A stretch of 64,000 bases of DNA from Ancylomarina subtilis (GCF_004217115.1 NZ_SHKN01000004.1:145650-209649); one strand, 5' to 3'. Counted from the stretch's first letter, positions 54,687-63,469 are shown. The notes: generated from the letters alone by a model not told the origin. Program-made: numbers and translations.

Positions 54687-55769
54687 ATGAAAAATTTATT
54701 TATTCTCATAATCGGACTGGTTCTTATTTCATGTAACCAGACAAACAAGGAAAATCAGAATCAAACTGATACAAGATTTACCTTTTCAACATGGATACAT
54801 GCTGATAAAACGTTTGATAAGACAGTTTGGAAAAACAGGTTCAAACACTTTCGTGAACTTGGAATCTCTGAAGTTTTGGTTGGAGGTAATCACGAACATC
54901 TGGCGGATATTGTTGCATTGGCAACAAATTTCAAAATTAAAATCCATGCCTGGATGTGGACACTTAACCGCCCCAATGATACAATTGCAAACAAACACCC
55001 GGAATGGTATGCAGTCAATCGAAATGGTCAAAATTCGCTTGAATACAGAGCTTACGTCGACTATTACCAATGGTTAAGTCCTTTTCATCCGGAAGCACGT
55101 GAATATATCAAAAACAATGTTAGGAAATTGGCTAAAATAAAGGGACTTGCGTCCATCCACTTGGACTATGTGAGGTATGTAGATGTAATTTTGGGAGCAG
55201 ATCTCCAACCCCAATACAATTTGATACAAAGTACCGAAATGCCCGAATACGATTTTGGCTACCATCCAATAGCTCGCGAAGGTTTTAAAAAACTGTTCGA
55301 CAAAGATCCTATGGAGCTTGAACATCCTGAATTAAGTACCGAATGGCGTCAGTACAGATTGAATGCCATTACAACTTTAGTAAACGAACTTGTTGAAATT
55401 GCACATTCAGAAAATCAAAAGATGACTGCTGCCGTATTTCCATTTCCTGAAATGGCTCGTCAAATGGTCAGACAAGCCTGGAACAACTGGAATTTGGACG
55501 CCGCCTATCCGATGCTTTACCAAAACTTCTATCGAGAAAATATTAACTGGATTGGCTTTGCAACAGAACAAGGCGTGAGAGATGTTAATTTTCCGATTAT
55601 TGCGGGTCTGTACAGCCCTGGCTTAAGAGAACCTGCTGATCTTGAAAAGGCCATTCGACTTGCAAAAGAAAAAGGAGCTAAAGGAATTTCTATATTTAGC
55701 GCTGATGATTTAACAGAGGAGCAGCAAGCCGTTTTCATCAAGTTAAAAACGGAACTCTTAAACCTATAA
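54687..55769 (+). CDS. TIM-barrel lipoprotein of GHL10/DUF4015-like type, function unknown
   Basis: A 360-residue lipoprotein (lipobox LVLISCNQT, non-acidic, likely periplasmic). Its body reads as a glycosidase-like (beta/alpha)8 barrel: FSTWIHADKTFDKTVWKNRF, HAWMWTLNRPND, EYIKNNVRKLAKIKGLASIH followed by LDYVRYVD, MTAAVFPFPEMARQMV, DAAYPMLYQNFYRENI and GLYSPGLREPADLEKA. The IHLDYVRY strand (about 159-166) with its Asp is typical of the GHL10/DUF4015 group. I do not recognise a characterised relative. It sits between ManA and CutC in the N-glycan locus, which has no recognisable enzyme for the GlcNAc-beta-1,4-GlcNAc bond. A glycosidase role is plausible but unproven; a pseudo-enzyme is also possible. 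Confidence 0.75.
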   Translation: MKNLFILIIGLVLISCNQTNKENQNQTDTRFTFSTWIHADKTFDKTVWKNRFKHFRELGISEVLVGGNHEHLADIVALATNFKIKIHAWMWTLNRPNDTIANKHPEWYAVNRNGQNSLEYRAYVDYYQWLSPFHPEAREYIKNNVRKLAKIKGLASIHLDYVRYVDVILGADLQPQYNLIQSTEMPEYDFGYHPIAREGFKKLFDKDPMELEHPELSTEWRQYRLNAITTLVNELVEIAHSENQKMTAAVFPFPEMARQMVRQAWNNWNLDAAYPMLYQNFYRENINWIGFATEQGVRDVNFPIIAGLYSPGLREPADLEKAIRLAKEKGAKGISIFSADDLTEEQQAVFIKLKTELLNL

Positions 55770-55782
55770 ACCACATTGCCTG

Positions 55783-56403
55783 ATGTACATCAAAGAAGCC
55801 TGTGTCGAAAATTTGAACGAAGCAATAAAAGCGGAACAATTGGGCGCTGACCGAATCGAACTATGCGAAAATCTGAATGAAGGTGGGACCACACCTTCAT
55901 TTGAATTAATTCGTCAGGTAAAAGCAAATCTACACATTCCAATTCGAGTCATGATTCGGCCCAGAGCTGGTGATTTTTGCTATTCTGAAAATGAAATTGA
56001 AATAATGCTTTCACAAATTGAGTATTGCAAGAACTTAAAGCTTGAAGCTGTCGTATTTGGAATTCTGAATGCAGACAAAACTTTGAATATTGCTTCAATA
56101 ACAAAACTAGCTCAAGCTGCATCCCCTTTGAAAGTTGTTATTCACAAGGCAATAGATGAAACACCCAATATGATTCGGGCTTGTCAACAACTAATACAAA
56201 CCCGAAAAATATCAACCATTCTAACTTCAGGAGGTAAAGACTCTGCTGAAGAAGGTTTATCTGTCTTAAAAACGCTGATTGACTTATCTGCAGATAAAAT
56301 TGAAATAATGCCAGCAGGTAAAATCACACATAGCAATATTGAAAAGCTGCACAATAATCTTAAGGCAAAAGCCTATCATGGAAGACGAATTGTTGAGGAA
56401 TAA
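55783..56403 (+). CDS. cutC: CutC-family TIM-barrel protein
   Basis: A 206-residue protein of the CutC family (KEACVENLNEAIKAEQLGAD, RIELCENLNEGGTTPS, RPRAGDFCYSENEI, FGILNAD, VIHKAIDETPN, ILTSGGKDSAEEG). The family is usually annotated as copper homeostasis, but evidence for copper binding is weak and its biochemical role is unsettled. It has no signal peptide and is somewhat shorter than E. coli CutC, ending in YHGRRIVEE. Located 13 bases after the TIM-barrel lipoprotein and before a GH92, it lies inside a sugar-catabolic operon, which argues for a carbohydrate-linked role (inference). Confidence 0.88.
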   Translation: MYIKEACVENLNEAIKAEQLGADRIELCENLNEGGTTPSFELIRQVKANLHIPIRVMIRPRAGDFCYSENEIEIMLSQIEYCKNLKLEAVVFGILNADKTLNIASITKLAQAASPLKVVIHKAIDETPNMIRACQQLIQTRKISTILTSGGKDSAEEGLSVLKTLIDLSADKIEIMPAGKITHSNIEKLHNNLKAKAYHGRRIVEE

Positions 56404-56456
56404 AAAATTAAGATATCCCCCATCTGTCTCAAGAAAAATAACTAAACAACCCGTAT

Positions 56457-56491
56457 TGCCATGCTTTTTCAGATTTTTAAAAAGCATGGCA
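56457..56491 (+). repeat. 13-bp hairpin in front of the fourth GH92 gene
   Basis: TGCCATGCTTTTT (56457-56469) and AAAAAGCATGGCA (56479-56491) pair perfectly with a 9-base loop. No T run follows, and the GH92 gene begins 33 bases later. It may act as an attenuator or an RNA-stability element between cutC and GH92. Confidence 0.55.
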
Positions 56492-56523
56492 TACAAACAC
56501 ATTAAAACTCTAAATCAACAACT

Positions 56524-58866
56524 ATGAAGTATCTGTCTTATTTTCTCATTGCTACACTAAGCATATTGGGATATACAAAACTTAAGGCTCAGGATAAAGA
56601 TTTAACACAATTTGTCGATCCCTTTATCGGGACACAAGAAATGGGACACACATTTCCAGGCGCTTGTGCCCCTTTCGGCATGATCCAATTAAGCCCCGAT
56701 ACCGATAGCGTCCTGTTTTTAACTAATGGCAAATACAATAAAGATGTCTACCGCTATTGTGCAGGTTACCAATACACCGACAAATCTATTGTTGGCTTCA
56801 GTCACACCCATTTAAGCGGAACTGGACACTCCGACTTAGGAGATTTTTTAATTATGCCAACAATTGGCAAAGTACAATACAACCCGGGAACGATAGAGAA
56901 TACAAAAAATGGCTACCGATCGATGTATCGTAAAGAGACTGAAAAAGCAGAACCTGGCTACTATACAGTAGAATTAGATGATTATAACATTAAAGCAGAG
57001 TTAACAGCCACCCAACGTGTCGGTTTTCATCAATACACATTTCCTAAAACGGATGATGCCCATATTATTTTAGACCTTAATCATGGGATTTACAATTACG
57101 ATGGAAAAGTACTCTGGTCTACTCTCAGGGTTGAAAACGATACTTTAGTAACAGGCTATCGAATAACTCGCGGTTGGGCTCGCACCAACTACCTATATTT
57201 TGCAATTAGCTTCTCTAAACCAATTAAGAATTATGGTTGTCAAAATGATGAAAAAGTCATTTATAATGGCTTCTGGAGAAAGTTCGATGAGACCAAGAAT
57301 TTCCCGGAAATGGCGGGTAAAGCATTAACTGCCAATTTCGATTTTTCAACTGAGAAAAATGAACAGATAAAAATCAAATTTGCTCTTTCAGCAGTGAGTA
57401 CCGAAGGGGCTCTAAAGAACCTAAAGGCAGAAATTCCGCATTTCGATTTTGATCAAACAAGAGCAGAAACAAAGGCCGCTTGGAATGATGAATTAAGCAA
57501 GATTGCTATAAGTGCGTCAAATGAAAAAAAGACAACATTTTACACATCTCTTTATCATTCCTTTATCAACCCGGTAGTATATATGGATGTGGATGGAAAA
57601 TACAGAGGCCTGGACCACAACATTCATCAGGCTGAAGACTTTACCAACTATACTGTGTTTTCATTATGGGATACCTACAGAGCCCAACACCCTTTGCTTA
57701 CAATTATTCAACCCAAACGTGCCACAGATATGATTAACTCCATGCTGGCTCATTATGAACAAAGTGTCCATAAAATTTTACCGATATGGAGCCACTTTGG
57801 AAATGAAAACTGGTGTATGATTGGTTATCATGCTGTACCTGTTATTGCAGATGCCTGGGTAAATGGCTTACGCGGATTTGATCCAAAAAAAGCACTGGAA
57901 GCCTGTCTTGCAAGTGCAAACTATAACAAATATGATGGAATTGGAGATTACAAAAAATACGATTACATTCCTCACGAAACCAGCAGAGTTGGAGCTTCTA
58001 TCACTCTTGAATATGCTTACGATGATTATACCATAGCTCAACTAGCCAAATCATTGGGTGAATCTGACATCGAAAAAGAATACCTGAAACGTTCCGAGAA
58101 CTGGCAAAACCTTTTTGATGATACATCCGGTTATATCAGAGCCAAAACAAAAGACGGCAAATGGGTTGCACCTTTCGATCCTTTGGATACGCACGCTGCA
58201 GGTTTCATTGAAGGAAACTCATGGAATTACTCCTTATACATTCCACAAAATGTAAGTGGCCTAATTAAAAAAATGGGTGGTGAAAATCGTTTTTCTCAAC
58301 ATTTGGATTCATTATTTACTATGTACATTCCGGATAAATATTTCGAACATAACGAGGATATTACAAGAGAAGGAATAATGGGAGGCTATGTTCACGGGAA
58401 TGAGCCTAGTCATCATGTACCTTATTTATACAACTGGGCAGGTAAACCATGGAAAACTCAAGAGCGCATTCACCAAATAATGGACACAAAATATTTGAAT
58501 AAACCGGATGGTTTATGCGGGAACGATGATTGTGGTCAGATGTCCGCATGGTATATTTTTTCATCATTAGGCTTTTATCCTGTCTGCCCCGGTTCCGGTC
58601 AATATGTAATTGGTGCGCCTTCAATTAAGGAAGCAAAAATGAATCTTGAAAATGGGAAAACATTTGTAATCAAAGTACTCAATTACTCTGATAAGAACAA
58701 ATATATCCACTCTGTCACTCTAAATGGACAAGTTTGGAATAAAAGCTATATCAATCATAAAGATATTGTAACAGGCGGTGAATTGGTATTCAAAATGAGC
58801 AAACATCCGAATAAGAAATGGGCTACTGAACCTGACTCAAAACCCAAATCAACAGGCAGCAAATAA
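56524..58866 (+). CDS. GH92 alpha-mannosidase (fourth of four)
   Basis: A 780-residue GH92 enzyme with a type I signal peptide (ending KLKAQD). N-domain: FVDPFIGTQEMGHTFPGACA and GFSHTHLSGTGHSDLGDFLI. Catalytic domain: FSLWDTYRAQHPLL, FIEGNSWNYSLYI (acid Glu), YVHGNEPSHHVPYLYNWAG and CGNDDCGQMSAWYIFSSLG. It is closest in motif pattern to the first copy (35307), and the HGNEPSHH and GQMSAW segments are intact. As the last gene of the run it is followed by a strong bidirectional terminator. Natural substrates are likely alpha-mannosides of high-mannose glycans; precise linkage is unknown. Confidence 0.95.
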   Translation: MKYLSYFLIATLSILGYTKLKAQDKDLTQFVDPFIGTQEMGHTFPGACAPFGMIQLSPDTDSVLFLTNGKYNKDVYRYCAGYQYTDKSIVGFSHTHLSGTGHSDLGDFLIMPTIGKVQYNPGTIENTKNGYRSMYRKETEKAEPGYYTVELDDYNIKAELTATQRVGFHQYTFPKTDDAHIILDLNHGIYNYDGKVLWSTLRVENDTLVTGYRITRGWARTNYLYFAISFSKPIKNYGCQNDEKVIYNGFWRKFDETKNFPEMAGKALTANFDFSTEKNEQIKIKFALSAVSTEGALKNLKAEIPHFDFDQTRAETKAAWNDELSKIAISASNEKKTTFYTSLYHSFINPVVYMDVDGKYRGLDHNIHQAEDFTNYTVFSLWDTYRAQHPLLTIIQPKRATDMINSMLAHYEQSVHKILPIWSHFGNENWCMIGYHAVPVIADAWVNGLRGFDPKKALEACLASANYNKYDGIGDYKKYDYIPHETSRVGASITLEYAYDDYTIAQLAKSLGESDIEKEYLKRSENWQNLFDDTSGYIRAKTKDGKWVAPFDPLDTHAAGFIEGNSWNYSLYIPQNVSGLIKKMGGENRFSQHLDSLFTMYIPDKYFEHNEDITREGIMGGYVHGNEPSHHVPYLYNWAGKPWKTQERIHQIMDTKYLNKPDGLCGNDDCGQMSAWYIFSSLGFYPVCPGSGQYVIGAPSIKEAKMNLENGKTFVIKVLNYSDKNKYIHSVTLNGQVWNKSYINHKDIVTGGELVFKMSKHPNKKWATEPDSKPKSTGSK

Positions 58867-58892
58867 ACTGCTTTGCAATTAAATCCATACAC

Positions 58893-58937
58893 AAAAAGGG
58901 AGCATATCAGTCTTAATAACTGAACGCTCCCTTTTTT
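58893..58937. terminator. Bidirectional terminator at the end of the N-glycan locus
   Basis: An 11-bp stem (58893-58903 with about 58926-58936) with an additional inner TCAGT/ACTGA stem, A-rich on one flank and T-rich on the other. It serves the plus-strand GH92 gene and the minus-strand CPBP gene. Confidence 0.85.
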
Positions 58938-58956
58938 TATTTCCTTCCTTAAACTA

Positions 58957-59883
58957 TTACTCTTTTTCTCCCGCCACCCTCTGGTTTAAAACCGCAAAAT
59001 TCCAATTGTATTTTTTTGCAAGTATGGCGATGATAAGAACAGCTGCAAGTGTCATGACGATTAGATCTTTTACCGGATCAACATGATTGTTGACAAATAG
59101 TGCCGGTGTTTGCAGAACAGATGCTTTAGCTGTTACAAATATTGAGATAAAAATATTGTTGGCAGCATGGGCTCCCATAGCCGTTTCAATACCATCGTCA
59201 AGTACAGACATCAGCCCAAAAACTAAACCAAAGATAATGTACTGAGGCATCGTAATCCAAAAGCCATATTCCTTAACTTCAGGGTTCATAACATGCAATA
59301 AACCAAAGGCGATGGCAGGTAATATGGCAACCAGCCATCTGTTTCGCGTCCATCGGGCAACACCCTGAGCCAAATAACCTCTAAAGATGACTTCTTCGAA
59401 AGTGGTTTGAAAAGGAATAATCAAAAGGGAAATGATGACTAAGGGAAGAAATAAAGACCAATTTAAATTCAACTCAAAATACTCCGCATTTATTGAATAA
59501 TCAACAAGCAGCATCAAACCGGAAATCATTGCCCAAACAGCAGCCGAATAGAAAAAACGGTTCCAACGTATGCTTTGCGTTCCATTAATAACCTCTTTCA
59601 CATTTCGTTTATGAAAGGGTTTTAAAACCAAAATAAAACCGATCAGCCCAACTAGAAATGGGAACATCAAAAGAAATAAACTCAGATTTGGGTCAAGGCC
59701 CAATCCACTCAAATCACCAGGATTATCCGGATTCATAGCCCCGCCATTCACTACTCCAAAAATCGCAGCAATCCCCAATGGTATGGCTCCAATAGTATTC
59801 GCAATTAAAAATGCAATAATCGGAAGTAATAGGTACTTCCACCACTCATTGGGGCCTTTTAAGGCACGTTCCAGAAATTTCAT
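58957..59883 (-). CDS. CPBP-family intramembrane metalloprotease
   Basis: A 308-residue inner-membrane protein with about seven or eight membrane segments. CPBP (Rce1-like) motifs are visible: TTFEEVIFRGYLAQGV (EExxxR, about 161-176), FGLLHVMNPE (His, about 193-202) and AMGAHAANNIF (HxxxN, about 235-245). These proteins cut substrates within the membrane; some mature peptides or give immunity to them. No peptide gene is adjacent, so its target is unknown. It stands alone, convergent with the N-glycan locus. Confidence 0.9.
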   Translation of the reverse strand: MKFLERALKGPNEWWKYLLLPIIAFLIANTIGAIPLGIAAIFGVVNGGAMNPDNPGDLSGLGLDPNLSLFLLMFPFLVGLIGFILVLKPFHKRNVKEVINGTQSIRWNRFFYSAAVWAMISGLMLLVDYSINAEYFELNLNWSLFLPLVIISLLIIPFQTTFEEVIFRGYLAQGVARWTRNRWLVAILPAIAFGLLHVMNPEVKEYGFWITMPQYIIFGLVFGLMSVLDDGIETAMGAHAANNIFISIFVTAKASVLQTPALFVNNHVDPVKDLIVMTLAAVLIIAILAKKYNWNFAVLNQRVAGEKE

Positions 59884-59948
59884 ATTATACGATTTAGTCG
59901 ATTCTATATTTTAAAATCCAAACCTAATATAAATAATATAAAGCAAAA

Positions 59949-59977
59949 AAAAACGCTCAGTTGAATTGAGCGTTTTT
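59949..59977 (-). terminator. Terminator of the DEAD-box helicase gene
   Basis: An 11-bp stem (59949-59959 with 59967-59977) flanked by an A run on the plus strand (T run on the minus strand), 62 bases after the helicase stop. Confidence 0.85.
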
Positions 59978-60039
59978 AGATGATATCCTGATCTTAAACT
60001 ATAAAGTATAGCGATAACACGATTTATATTTTAAGAAAA

Positions 60040-61368
60040 TTATTTCTTTTTCCTTTTAGCATTTCGTTTGGCGTTTCTCTTTCTATTCTCACGTTGCTTC
60101 ATTAATCCCTTTGATCCGGATGGCGTTTTAGAATTTTTGGCAGACTTTTCATGGAAACCACTGCCCTTTTTAGCAGCTAACTTGATTCTTACATTTCGAG
60201 TCTGAATCTTTTCGTCTTCCAAAAGCTGAGACGTTAACTCAACGCCTTCAGGAATTTCTTCCAATGCAACAGGCTGACCAATTAATGCCTCAACCTTTTC
60301 CATCAACTCCTCTTCCTTCTCATTCACAAAACTAATGGCAACCCCCTCTTTATCAGCACGCCCTGTACGGCCCACACGGTGAACATACTCCACGTAATTG
60401 CTTGGCATATCAAAGTTGATCACATGACTCACATTTTCGATATCAATACCACGAGCGGCAACATCAGATGATACAAGAACTCTGGCTCTTCCCTCTCTAA
60501 AAGAATTCAAGGCATTCAGACGGGTATTCTGAGCTTTATTCGAGTGAATAACACTCATATCGTCACCCAGCATTTCCTCTAAGCGATCAACAATACGATC
60601 CGCATTCTTCTTAGTTTCGGTAAAAATCATCACCTTATTGAAAACCTCTTTATCTTCCAAAAGAAATTTCAAAAGACTGACTTTACTCAAGACATTCTTA
60701 ACATGATATTGTTTCTGATGGATATTTTTAACTGTACTGGCCTGAGGTGCCACTTCAATTCTTTGAGGTAATAATAAAAAATCGTCCGATAGTTTGGCTA
60801 CAATATCTGAGAAAGTGGCAGAAAATAACAGATTCTGATGTTTTTCAGGAAGAATTTCGAAAATTGCCTTCAATTGAGGCATGAATCCCAAATCCATCAT
60901 TTTATCAGCCTCATCAATCACTAAAGTTCTAATATTTGTAAACTTCAGAATTCGAGTCATATAAATGTCCATCAGACGACCCGGAGTCGCAACAAGAATA
61001 TCCACACCTTCGTAAACCTTCTCCTTTTGTGTATTGATATTAACACCACCATAAAGACCTAAGGCTCTAATGTTCATATAGGGCGTCAAAAGTTCAATGG
61101 TTTCACAAACCTGAACAACCAACTCTCGAGTAGGAACAACGATTAAAGCCCTGGGATCCATTCCCTGTGCATAGCCTAATTTCATCAGAATTGGCATCAG
61201 ATAAGCCAAAGTTTTTCCCGTACCGGTTTGGGCTATACCGATTACGTCTCTACCCGAACGAACAGGCGAAAAAACCTCTTGCTGAATCGAAGTGGGTTTA
61301 TCGAAACCTGCATCGATAAGGGCATTTAAAATTGGCTTACTTAATTTGATGTCGTCAAATGAACTCAT
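60040..61368 (-). CDS. DEAD-box RNA helicase (RhlE-like)
   Basis: A 442-residue ATP-dependent RNA helicase. All core motifs are present: Q motif (KPTSIQQEVF), IAQTGTGKT (Walker A), PTRELVVQ, TPGRLMD, DEADKMMDLGF (DEAD box), SATFSD, VMIFTETKK, VSSDVAARGIDIENV and HRVGRTGRADKEG. The C-terminus is very basic (ending in KRNAKRNAKRKKK), as expected for RNA binding. It probably remodels ribosomal RNA or mRNA, often important at low temperature. Single gene with its own terminator. Confidence 0.95.
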   Translation of the reverse strand: MSSFDDIKLSKPILNALIDAGFDKPTSIQQEVFSPVRSGRDVIGIAQTGTGKTLAYLMPILMKLGYAQGMDPRALIVVPTRELVVQVCETIELLTPYMNIRALGLYGGVNINTQKEKVYEGVDILVATPGRLMDIYMTRILKFTNIRTLVIDEADKMMDLGFMPQLKAIFEILPEKHQNLLFSATFSDIVAKLSDDFLLLPQRIEVAPQASTVKNIHQKQYHVKNVLSKVSLLKFLLEDKEVFNKVMIFTETKKNADRIVDRLEEMLGDDMSVIHSNKAQNTRLNALNSFREGRARVLVSSDVAARGIDIENVSHVINFDMPSNYVEYVHRVGRTGRADKEGVAISFVNEKEEELMEKVEALIGQPVALEEIPEGVELTSQLLEDEKIQTRNVRIKLAAKKGSGFHEKSAKNSKTPSGSKGLMKQRENRKRNAKRNAKRKKK

Positions 61369-61396
61369 ACTCTTTTTTTGTTTGTAGAAATTTGCG

Positions 61397-61404
61397 CAAA
61401 AGTA
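61397..61404 (-). promoter_or_regulatory. -7 box of the helicase gene
   Basis: On the minus strand the sequence reads TACTTTTG, a match to TAnnTTTG, 29 bases before the helicase start. No clear -33 TTTG at normal spacing. Confidence 0.45.
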
Positions 61405-61460
61405 GTCATTTTATTCCGAGTAGATTAATATTGACAGACTTTATAATCAAAAACACTGCT

Positions 61461-61973
61461 TTAAAATAAGCTTTGAACTTCTTCTTTTAAAAATGCAATT
61501 GCTTTAGCGTGCGCCGATTGCTTATCCTGCATATGCGCCTCAATGATGGCTTTACTCAGATTTATAGAACTATCCGTTGGAACCAATTGCAGCGCTTCAG
61601 AATTCACCAATTGCACCAAACTTTCCTTAGCTGCCTTAATCAGCATCCATGCTTGTGGTGTGACATACAATTGCTGAGATAAATTATGCTCAAATTCGCC
61701 TCTAATCATTCCGAGCAAAACCTGATGAAGTTGCTGATTGGTCATGTCGGGCTGATTTTCACGAATAACCAAAGATTCGGGATGTATTCTTTCCAATAAG
61801 ATAATAAGCCTTTCGTATGCCTGCAATCGTATTGGTGTAATTGCCTTTTGATTATTTAAGAAAACGTCTAATTTCATTTTCTTTTCTTCTTTCCCAAGCA
61901 ATGCTTTTATCAAAAAATAAGCTGTTGCAAAAACAACAAGGGCTGGTAGTGTGTATTTTAATAAATCAAGCAT
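61461..61973 (-). CDS. DUF7935-like single-pass membrane protein
   Basis: A 170-residue protein with one N-terminal membrane segment (about 7-26, KYTLPALVVFATAYFLIKAL) and a helical cytoplasmic domain (RLQAYERLIILLERIHPESL, GMIRGEFEHNLSQQLYV, EALQLVPTDS). I recall Bacteroidota proteins of this shape as DUF7935; the function is not known. It lies upstream of the helicase on the same strand, and is divergent from the aminotransferase gene across a promoter-rich palindrome region. Confidence 0.65.
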   Translation of the reverse strand: MLDLLKYTLPALVVFATAYFLIKALLGKEEKKMKLDVFLNNQKAITPIRLQAYERLIILLERIHPESLVIRENQPDMTNQQLHQVLLGMIRGEFEHNLSQQLYVTPQAWMLIKAAKESLVQLVNSEALQLVPTDSSINLSKAIIEAHMQDKQSAHAKAIAFLKEEVQSLF

Positions 61974-62081
61974 AGTAGTAATTAGGTATATGAGTATAAT
62001 AAAATCAATTTCAACTTACATTATCAAATATGAAAACATGCATCCCAACATATGAAATGTGTTTAAAAACATTACATTTGT

Positions 62082-62104
62082 AATTCAAATGTAAATTTGT
62101 CAAC
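62082..62104. promoter_or_regulatory. Palindrome made of divergent -7 boxes
   Basis: TTACATTTG (62082-62090) and CAAATGTAA (62096-62104) form a perfect 9-bp inverted repeat with a 5-base spacer. Each arm contains TACATTTG, a TAnnTTTG box facing one of the two divergent genes (minus strand DUF7935-like, plus strand aminotransferase). A further plus-strand TAAATTTG lies at 62102-62109. It may be a shared divergent promoter, an operator or both. Confidence 0.5.
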
Positions 62105-62150
62105 CACAAAAGTATCAAGCAATTTTATAAATCCCTAAAATTAACCAAGA

Positions 62151-63344
62151 ATGTTAAAGGTTTCAAATCGCATCGCTTCAATGGAGTTATCTCCAACACT
62201 TGGCATGTCTCAAAAAAGTAGAGAACTGAAAGATCAAGGAATTGATGTGATTAATTTAAGTGTAGGAGAACCCGATTTTAAGACTCCCGATCATATTAAA
62301 GAGGCTGCTCACAATGCCATTGTCAACAACTATTCATACTATTCGCCAATTCCTGGTTTCTTAGAATTAAGAAAAGCGATTTGCAACAAACTTAAACGAG
62401 ATAATCATCTGCAATATACGCCAGAGCAAATTGTCGTTTCAAATGGTGCAAAACAATCCATTCTTAACGTCATCATGTCAGTTATTAATCCTGATGATGA
62501 AGTTATAATTCCAAGTCCATATTGGGTGAGTTATGTTGAGATCGTAAAACTGGCAGAAGGTATCAATGTCTTTGTTCCTGCAGGTATCGAACAGAATTTC
62601 AAAATCACTCCAGAACAACTTGAAGCTGCCATAACACCTAAAACCAAAGCCTTTCTATTTAGTTCGCCTAATAATCCAACTGGAAGTGTCTACTCAAAAG
62701 AAGAACTGAAGGCTCTTGCTCAGGTTTTCGAAAAATATCCTGAGATTGTTATTATTTCAGATGAAATATACGAGCATATCAACTATATAGGTTCACACGA
62801 AAGTTTGGCTCAATTTGAAGAAATAAAAGATCGTGTGGTCATTATCAATGGCGTGTCAAAAGGCTATGCCATGACTGGATGGCGTATTGGCTATATTGCA
62901 GCTCCGCTTTGGATTGCGCAAGCTTGTACTAAACTTCAGGGACAAATGACTTCGGGTGCATCTACTATCGCACAAATGGCATCGGTTGAAGCTTTCAATG
63001 GGGATCAGATGTGCACACAAGAGATGAAAACAGCCTTCAAACAAAGAAGAGAAGTTGCTTTTGAGTTACTTTCTGAAATCTCTGGATTTGAAATTAAAAA
63101 ACCTGATGGAGCATTCTACTTTTTTCCTGAAGTTTCAAAACTATTTGGCAAAAAATGGAATGGACAAACAATTAACAACCCAACAGACTTAAGCCTTTAT
63201 CTTCTCGAAGAAGCGAAAGTTGCAACGGTTACAGGAGAAGCTTTTGGTGCGCCTAATTGCTTACGATTATCATACGCGACCTGCGAAGAGATAATGAAAA
63301 CTGCAATTTCGAGAATTAAAAAAGCAATTGAACAATTAAATTAA
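62151..63344 (+). CDS. Aspartate-type aminotransferase (class I PLP enzyme)
   Basis: A 397-residue class I/II aminotransferase. Landmarks: LSVGEPDFKTPDHIKEAA, YYSPIPGFLELRKAI, PSPYWVSYVEIV, SSPNNPTGSVYS, ISDEIYEHINY and the PLP-lysine segment NGVSKGYAMTGWRIGYIAA (about 242-260), followed by RLSYATCEEI with the substrate-carboxylate Arg. This pattern is that of the Ib-subgroup aspartate aminotransferases (AspC/AspB-like) of amino-acid metabolism, though a prephenate or other aminotransferase is possible. It has its own terminator and stands alone. Confidence 0.92.
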   Translation: MLKVSNRIASMELSPTLGMSQKSRELKDQGIDVINLSVGEPDFKTPDHIKEAAHNAIVNNYSYYSPIPGFLELRKAICNKLKRDNHLQYTPEQIVVSNGAKQSILNVIMSVINPDDEVIIPSPYWVSYVEIVKLAEGINVFVPAGIEQNFKITPEQLEAAITPKTKAFLFSSPNNPTGSVYSKEELKALAQVFEKYPEIVIISDEIYEHINYIGSHESLAQFEEIKDRVVIINGVSKGYAMTGWRIGYIAAPLWIAQACTKLQGQMTSGASTIAQMASVEAFNGDQMCTQEMKTAFKQRREVAFELLSEISGFEIKKPDGAFYFFPEVSKLFGKKWNGQTINNPTDLSLYLLEEAKVATVTGEAFGAPNCLRLSYATCEEIMKTAISRIKKAIEQLN

Positions 63345-63365
63345 TCACAAAATATTGAACACATC

Positions 63366-63391
63366 AAGCCACCTCAAAAAGGTGGCTTTTT
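63366..63391 (+). terminator. Terminator after the aminotransferase gene
   Basis: A 9-bp stem (63366-63374 with 63380-63388), 5-base loop, then T residues. Confidence 0.85.
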
Positions 63392-63469
63392 ATTTGCTTG
63401 ATAAACTTATATAAATCAATAAAATAAATAAGTCAATCAGTAAAACCTGATATTTATCTTCCTATTTTA

